This document shows, in pieces, positions 31,404-34,603 of a DNA stretch of 34,603 nt (position 1 is its first letter; every line of letters begins with the position of its first letter). Position numbers and translations under genes: made by a program. Location: contig JALEOU010000082.1 in the NCBI GenBank assembly GCA_022766945.1, positions 1 to 34,603 of the forward strand, written 5' to 3'. The stretch is from Fusicatenibacter sp. (GTDB lineage: Bacteria; Bacillota; Clostridia; Lachnospirales; Lachnospiraceae). The notes under the pieces were generated by a model, which searched no databases, had not been told where the DNA came from, and saw only the letters and a program-made list of their open reading frames with translations.

Positions 31404-32261
31404 TTATTTTCTTACAATGATTACCTGTGTAGCAGTTGCATAAGTATCAGTGAAATCTACGCTCTTCAATCTGGATTCTGTCACAGTCATACCTGCCATG
31501 CCAAAATCAGCCTGTCCGGTCGTAACTGCAGTGATGATAGAATCAAACTCCATATCCTCAATCTGAAGTTCATATCCAAGTCTGTCACAGATCGCCTGAG
31601 CTACGTCTGCGTCAATACCACCGATACCTTCGCCTTCATAATACTCATACGGCGGGAACTGTGCATTGGTTGCCATCTTCAAAGTACCATTGGAACGATC
31701 AACATCTGCAGGTGATTCATATGGAGAATTGCCTGCCTCCTCCCCGATATAATTGTTGATGATGCTGTCAAAGGTGCCATCTTCTTTCAGCTCTGCAAGT
31801 GCACTGTTCAGTTTATCCGTCAGTTCGCTGTTGTCCTTGGATACACAGATTGCATACTCTTCATCAGCAAACGGCTCATCAAGAATCTTCAGATCGTCAT
31901 TCTGAGCTACAAAAACAGATGCCGGCTGGGAATCAATGATCACACAGTCGATCATTCCCTGCTTTAATGCCATAATTGCATCTGCTGCTTTGTTATAGCG
32001 TTCAATCGTACTTCCCTCTTCCTCGTAATCAGAAGCATAAATATCTCCTGTCGTTCCAAGCTGTACACCAATTTTTGCTCCCGGAAGATCATCAACACTT
32101 GCAACGGTTCCCTCATTGCTCTCTGCAGCGATACTATCTGAGGATGCACTGCTGCCTGTTGATGCTGCATCTGAACCATCAGACGAGCTTCCGCAGCCTG
32201 CCATAGCCATCATCATGGCTGCTGACAGTACAATTGCTGTCAATTTTTTGCTGTTTTTCAT
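31404..32261 (-). CDS. circularly permuted amino-acid-binding lipoprotein (SBP_bac_3 type)
   Basis: A 285-residue extracytoplasmic solute-binding protein. It has a lipoprotein signal with lipobox MAGC (lipid-modified Cys23) and a Ser/Asp-rich linker to about residue 52. The fold then appears in swapped order. Residues 53-173 (SVDDLPGAKIGVQLGTTGD ... ALAELKEDGTFDSIINNYIG) correspond to the usual C-terminal half. An 18-residue linker follows, then residues 192-285 (TLKMATNAQFPPYEYY ... GMTVTESRLKSVDF ... TATQVIIVRK) correspond to the usual N-terminal half, which begins the mature protein in GlnH and relatives. Ligand-contact motifs (TTGD loop, Arg264 after MTVTES) are kept. It is first in the importer operon. 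Function is probably retained; see findings. Confidence 0.93.
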   Translation of the reverse strand: MKNSKKLTAIVLSAAMMMAMAGCGSSSDGSDAASTGSSASSDSIAAESNEGTVASVDDLPGAKIGVQLGTTGDIYASDYEEEGSTIERYNKAADAIMALKQGMIDCVIIDSQPASVFVAQNDDLKILDEPFADEEYAICVSKDNSELTDKLNSALAELKEDGTFDSIINNYIGEEAGNSPYESPADVDRSNGTLKMATNAQFPPYEYYEGEGIGGIDADVAQAICDRLGYELQIEDMEFDSIITAVTTGQADFGMAGMTVTESRLKSVDFTDTYATATQVIIVRK

Positions 32262-32371
32262 AACTTTCTCCTCCTTTTCCTGTACCGGATACTCACCTGG
32301 ATCCGATTCGGGTTACTCATATACCGATCAATGTCCCCCTTCCTTTCTGACACCACGGTAACATGTAGAGT

Positions 32372-32400
32372 ATTATAAACATTTATGCATAAAAAAACAA
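32372..32400 (-). promoter_or_regulatory. promoter of the amino-acid importer operon
   Basis: On the minus strand, TTGTTT (32400-32395), 17 bp, TATAAT (32377-32372). The spacer contains the palindrome TTTATGCATAAA (32382-32393), which could be an operator; I cannot assign a regulator. Confidence 0.7.
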
Positions 32401-32412
32401 GTAAAAAATAAG

Positions 32413-32456
32413 AAAAAAGCAAAAAAAGCTTTGAAACAAACTTTTTTTGCTTTTTT
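32413..32456 (-). terminator. terminator of the ridA-hom operon
   Basis: AAAAAAGCAAAAAAAG (32413-32428) pairs perfectly over 16 bp with CTTTTTTTGCTTTTTT (32441-32456), loop of 12. It lies about 110 bases beyond the hom stop and just upstream of the importer promoter. Confidence 0.8.
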
Positions 32457-32565
32457 ACCTATATTTCAGATTATTTTCATTCATAAAATATGCAAATTGG
32501 GGATACAAAGAGATCAGTGCCAAATGCTTTGTTTCTCCCTCTTTGCCGATATTCCATAAAGAATA

Positions 32566-33855
32566 TCATCCATATACACGAATGACGGAAGAAATTTCCT
32601 TAATTATGGACATACCACCCAATATCTTCATGGCATCCATAAAATGACGTTCTTTCACCTGATCCGTGATCACTACAATCTCGGCAACTGTTCCATTCAC
32701 TCTTTTCTGAACCATCTGTGCGATGGATACCTGATTATTTCCAAATACGGAAGCCACGGAAGCCAGCGTGCCATAACGGTTTTCGATCTGCATTCTCACA
32801 AAGTATCTGGAACTGATTTCTCCAACGCGTTTGATTGGACGGTCTCGATAGCAGGTACACCCGATTCTGCCGCAGCAATCCCACAGGATATTCCGAACAA
32901 TATCATAGACATCTCCTACAATTGCACTGGCCGTTGGAAGCTCTCCCTCACCGCGTCCGTAGAACATCGTATCCTGTACCGCATCTCCTGTCACAAATAC
33001 GGCATTATAGGAATCATTGACTGAAGCCAGCGGATGAGAGCTGTCAATCAGCATAGGATGCACCCGGACCTCAATACCCTCCGGCGTATCTTTTGCAACA
33101 CCGAGAAGTTTGATGTCACATCCCATCTCTTTCGCATAGCGAATATCCGTAGCTGTGATCTTTGCAATTCCCTCTGTGTAGACATCCTCAAAAGTCACTC
33201 TTGAATTAAACGCTGCTGATGCCAGAATCGCAACCTTCCGACCAGCATCCAGACCTTCCACATCGGATGTCGGATCCGCTTCCGCATACCCCAGATCCTG
33301 TGCCAGACGAAGCGCCTCATCAAATTCCATTCCCTCCTGTGTCATTTTCGTCAGGATGAAATTGGTGGTACCGTTGAAAATACCTATGATTTCTGTAATA
33401 TGATTTCCGGCCAGGCACTGCTTGATCGGGCGAATGATCGGAATACCGCCTGCAACAGAAGCTTCATAGAGAAAATCTTTTCCGTTTCGTTTTGCAGCAG
33501 CCAGGAGCTTTTTGCCTTCTGAAGCCACCAGATCTTTATTAGCAGTTACCACATTTTTTCCGGCATCCAGGCAGGCAAGAATATAGTTCATCGCAGGTTG
33601 TTTCCCGCCCATTACTTCGATCACAATATCTATTTCCGGATCATTGGCAATCTCTTCAAAACTATTTGTCAGAATCGATGGATCATCTACCTTTGCCGCA
33701 GCCTTTTCCAGATTTCGCACCAGGATCTTTTTTAACTCCACGCGCGCGCCAAGCTTCGGCACCATATCTTCCTGCTGATTCTTCAGCACTTTATATACAC
33801 CGGTTCCGACTGTGCCAAGACCCATCATGGCAACTTTGATTACTCTTTCTTCCAT
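32566..33855 (-). CDS. hom: homoserine dehydrogenase
   Basis: A 429-residue cytosolic enzyme that reduces aspartate semialdehyde to homoserine for threonine and methionine synthesis. The NAD(P)-binding start is VAMMGLGTVGTGVYKVL. The catalytic domain shows ANKDLVA, EASVAGGIPII, NGTTNFILTKM, and the signature LGYAEADPTSDVEGLDAGRKVAILAS. A C-terminal ACT domain (about 345-429) begins with SSRYFVRMQIENRYGTLASVASVFG and suggests feedback control, typically by threonine. It lies 21 bases after ridA on the same strand. Confidence 0.96.
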   Translation of the reverse strand: MEERVIKVAMMGLGTVGTGVYKVLKNQQEDMVPKLGARVELKKILVRNLEKAAAKVDDPSILTNSFEEIANDPEIDIVIEVMGGKQPAMNYILACLDAGKNVVTANKDLVASEGKKLLAAAKRNGKDFLYEASVAGGIPIIRPIKQCLAGNHITEIIGIFNGTTNFILTKMTQEGMEFDEALRLAQDLGYAEADPTSDVEGLDAGRKVAILASAAFNSRVTFEDVYTEGIAKITATDIRYAKEMGCDIKLLGVAKDTPEGIEVRVHPMLIDSSHPLASVNDSYNAVFVTGDAVQDTMFYGRGEGELPTASAIVGDVYDIVRNILWDCCGRIGCTCYRDRPIKRVGEISSRYFVRMQIENRYGTLASVASVFGNNQVSIAQMVQKRVNGTVAEIVVITDQVKERHFMDAMKILGGMSIIKEISSVIRVYG

Positions 33856-33876
33856 AAGTATTCTTCTCTCTTTTAT

Positions 33877-34260
33877 TTATTTCAGAGATACGATACATTC
33901 GATCTCAACCTTCGCCGCTTTTGGCAATGCAGCGACTGCCACGCAGGAGCGTGCCGGTTTTGCTTCTCCAAAAAATGCCCCGTAAACTTCATTTACTTTT
34001 GCAAAATCATTCATATCTGTGAGGAAAATCGTTGTTTTCATCACTTTTGTGCGATCTGTTCCGGCTGCTGTCATAATCGCATCCAGGTTCTTCAAAGAAA
34101 GTGCTGCCTGCTCCTCAACCGTTTCCGGAATCACACTGCCACGTTCCACATCAAAGCCCAGCTGTCCGGAAATAAACAAAAGTCCATTATCTGCAACTGC
34201 CTGTACATAAGGTCCAATTGCTGCAGGTGCTTTTTCTGTATTAATAATTTCTCTTGCCAT
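33877..34260 (-). CDS. ridA: RidA family enamine/imine deaminase
   Basis: A 127-residue protein of normal RidA (YjgF) length. It hydrolyses reactive 2-aminoacrylate-type enamines released by pyridoxal-phosphate enzymes. Family features are IGPYVQAV, FISGQLGFD, the ligand-binding Arg104 in PARSCVAVAALPK, and VEIECI near the end. The ATG at 34260 follows AAAGGAGAATCTTATC. It is the first gene of a probable operon with hom, which suits a detoxifier of enamines from threonine metabolism; that link is inference. Confidence 0.95.
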   Translation of the reverse strand: MAREIINTEKAPAAIGPYVQAVADNGLLFISGQLGFDVERGSVIPETVEEQAALSLKNLDAIMTAAGTDRTKVMKTTIFLTDMNDFAKVNEVYGAFFGEAKPARSCVAVAALPKAAKVEIECIVSLK

Positions 34261-34603
34261 GATAAGATTCTCCTTTTTTCTTTTTCTGTCCCGCAGCTTT
34301 CCTGATTTTCATCTCATCTTTTCGAAAACAATGTATGATTCGACGTCGCTCGCTGCGTTTCTTTCTTCTAAGTCTTTCCTATCATATCACACGTCAAACA
34401 TAACCGCAAGTAACCGCTTCCTTTTTCAGCATTGAAAGGTAAATATATCTTTTAGCCTGCCGATATTATAAAAATGCTTTTTTTCACCATTCTCTCTATT
34501 TTTGAATGGGTTATCCACATCAATTGATTACAGAAACTCCTGTGGAATAAATTTTATTCATTTTTTTGCATTTTCCTCTTGGCAGGCATCACCTTCTTTG
34601 CTA
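34261..34603. other. 343-bp gene-free right end: ridA leader, promoter and A/T-rich DNA
   Basis: It contains the ridA leader (about 115 bases) and its promoter (34381-34409). A single TTATCCACA, matching the DnaA-box consensus, lies at 34511-34519, and TTATTCCACA lies nearby on the other strand (about 34541-34555). No intact gene is visible; the end of the window may cut one. Confidence 0.6.
34381..34409 (-). promoter_or_regulatory. promoter of ridA-hom
   Basis: On the minus strand, TTGCGG (34409-34404), 17 bp, TATGAT (34386-34381), with an extended -10 TG. Confidence 0.65.

Larger units (their letters stand above)
32262..32565. other. 304-bp gene-free region: binding-protein leader, promoter and hom terminator
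   Basis: Read on the minus strand from hom, this region contains the hom terminator (32413-32456), the importer promoter (32372-32400) with the palindrome TTTATGCATAAA in its spacer, and a leader of about 105 bases ending in AAAGGAGGAG before the binding-protein ATG. I see no gene or recognisable riboswitch in it. Confidence 0.7.

Noticed and set aside
34511-34519. DnaA box (TTATCCACA) as a hint of a replication origin
   Set aside because: Only one perfect box with one poor neighbour, no dnaA or dnaN, and no box cluster; the 9-mer is expected by chance now and then.

Overview
The window looks like a chromosomal segment of a low-to-mid-GC Firmicute, most likely class Clostridia and probably Lachnospiraceae-like. 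The reasons are AGGAGG-type ribosome binding sites, many consensus sigma-A promoters (TTGACA, 17 bp, TATAAT), a secG-rnr-smpB-ssrA block, a UmuC/YolD pair and a heterodimeric ABC exporter under MarR control. The family placement is inference. No phage, insertion sequence, CRISPR array or rRNA was seen.

Layout. 0-4.5 kb: an AEC carrier, an M18 aminopeptidase, and a Y-family polymerase with a YolD partner behind a LexA-like box. 4.5-8.9 kb: a marR-ABC-ABC drug-exporter operon whose leader carries four GAACTGTTC-type repeats 15 bp apart. 8.9-11.7 kb: a MoxR/NorQ-type AAA ATPase with a NorD-like VWA protein. 11.8-18 kb: a radical SAM enzyme, a cyclase-family hydrolase, an unrecognised 109-residue protein, a membrane metallophosphoesterase, a PHP phosphoesterase, and a shortened radical SAM paralogue without cluster cysteines. 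18-22.3 kb: a tetrapyrrole pair (precorrin-2 dehydrogenase-like and HemB) with a TetR regulator, then an OmpR/HisKA two-component system. 22.3-26.2 kb: a decayed TetR fragment, tRNA-Leu(AAG), tmRNA, smpB, rnr and secG, which together form a trans-translation and RNA-decay block. 26.3-29.7 kb: enolase with a long structured leader, and GpmI; these catalyse adjacent steps of lower glycolysis. 29.8-32.3 kb: a polar amino-acid ABC importer. 32.5-34.3 kb: homoserine dehydrogenase and RidA.

Most unusual: (1) the importer's binding protein (31404-32261) is circularly permuted, with the usual second half of the fold ahead of the usual first half; (2) RNase R (23981-25930) lacks both cold-shock domains that normally lie between its helix-turn-helix and its RNB domain; (3) the protein at 16945-17991 is a radical SAM pseudoenzyme paralogous to the active-looking enzyme at 11846-13306; (4) a very strong promoter feeds a ~340-nt structured leader, with a possible mini-ORF, upstream of enolase.

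Functional assignments rest on reading motifs by eye. No database search, folding program or alignment tool was run. Promoters and terminators are sequence-pattern calls.
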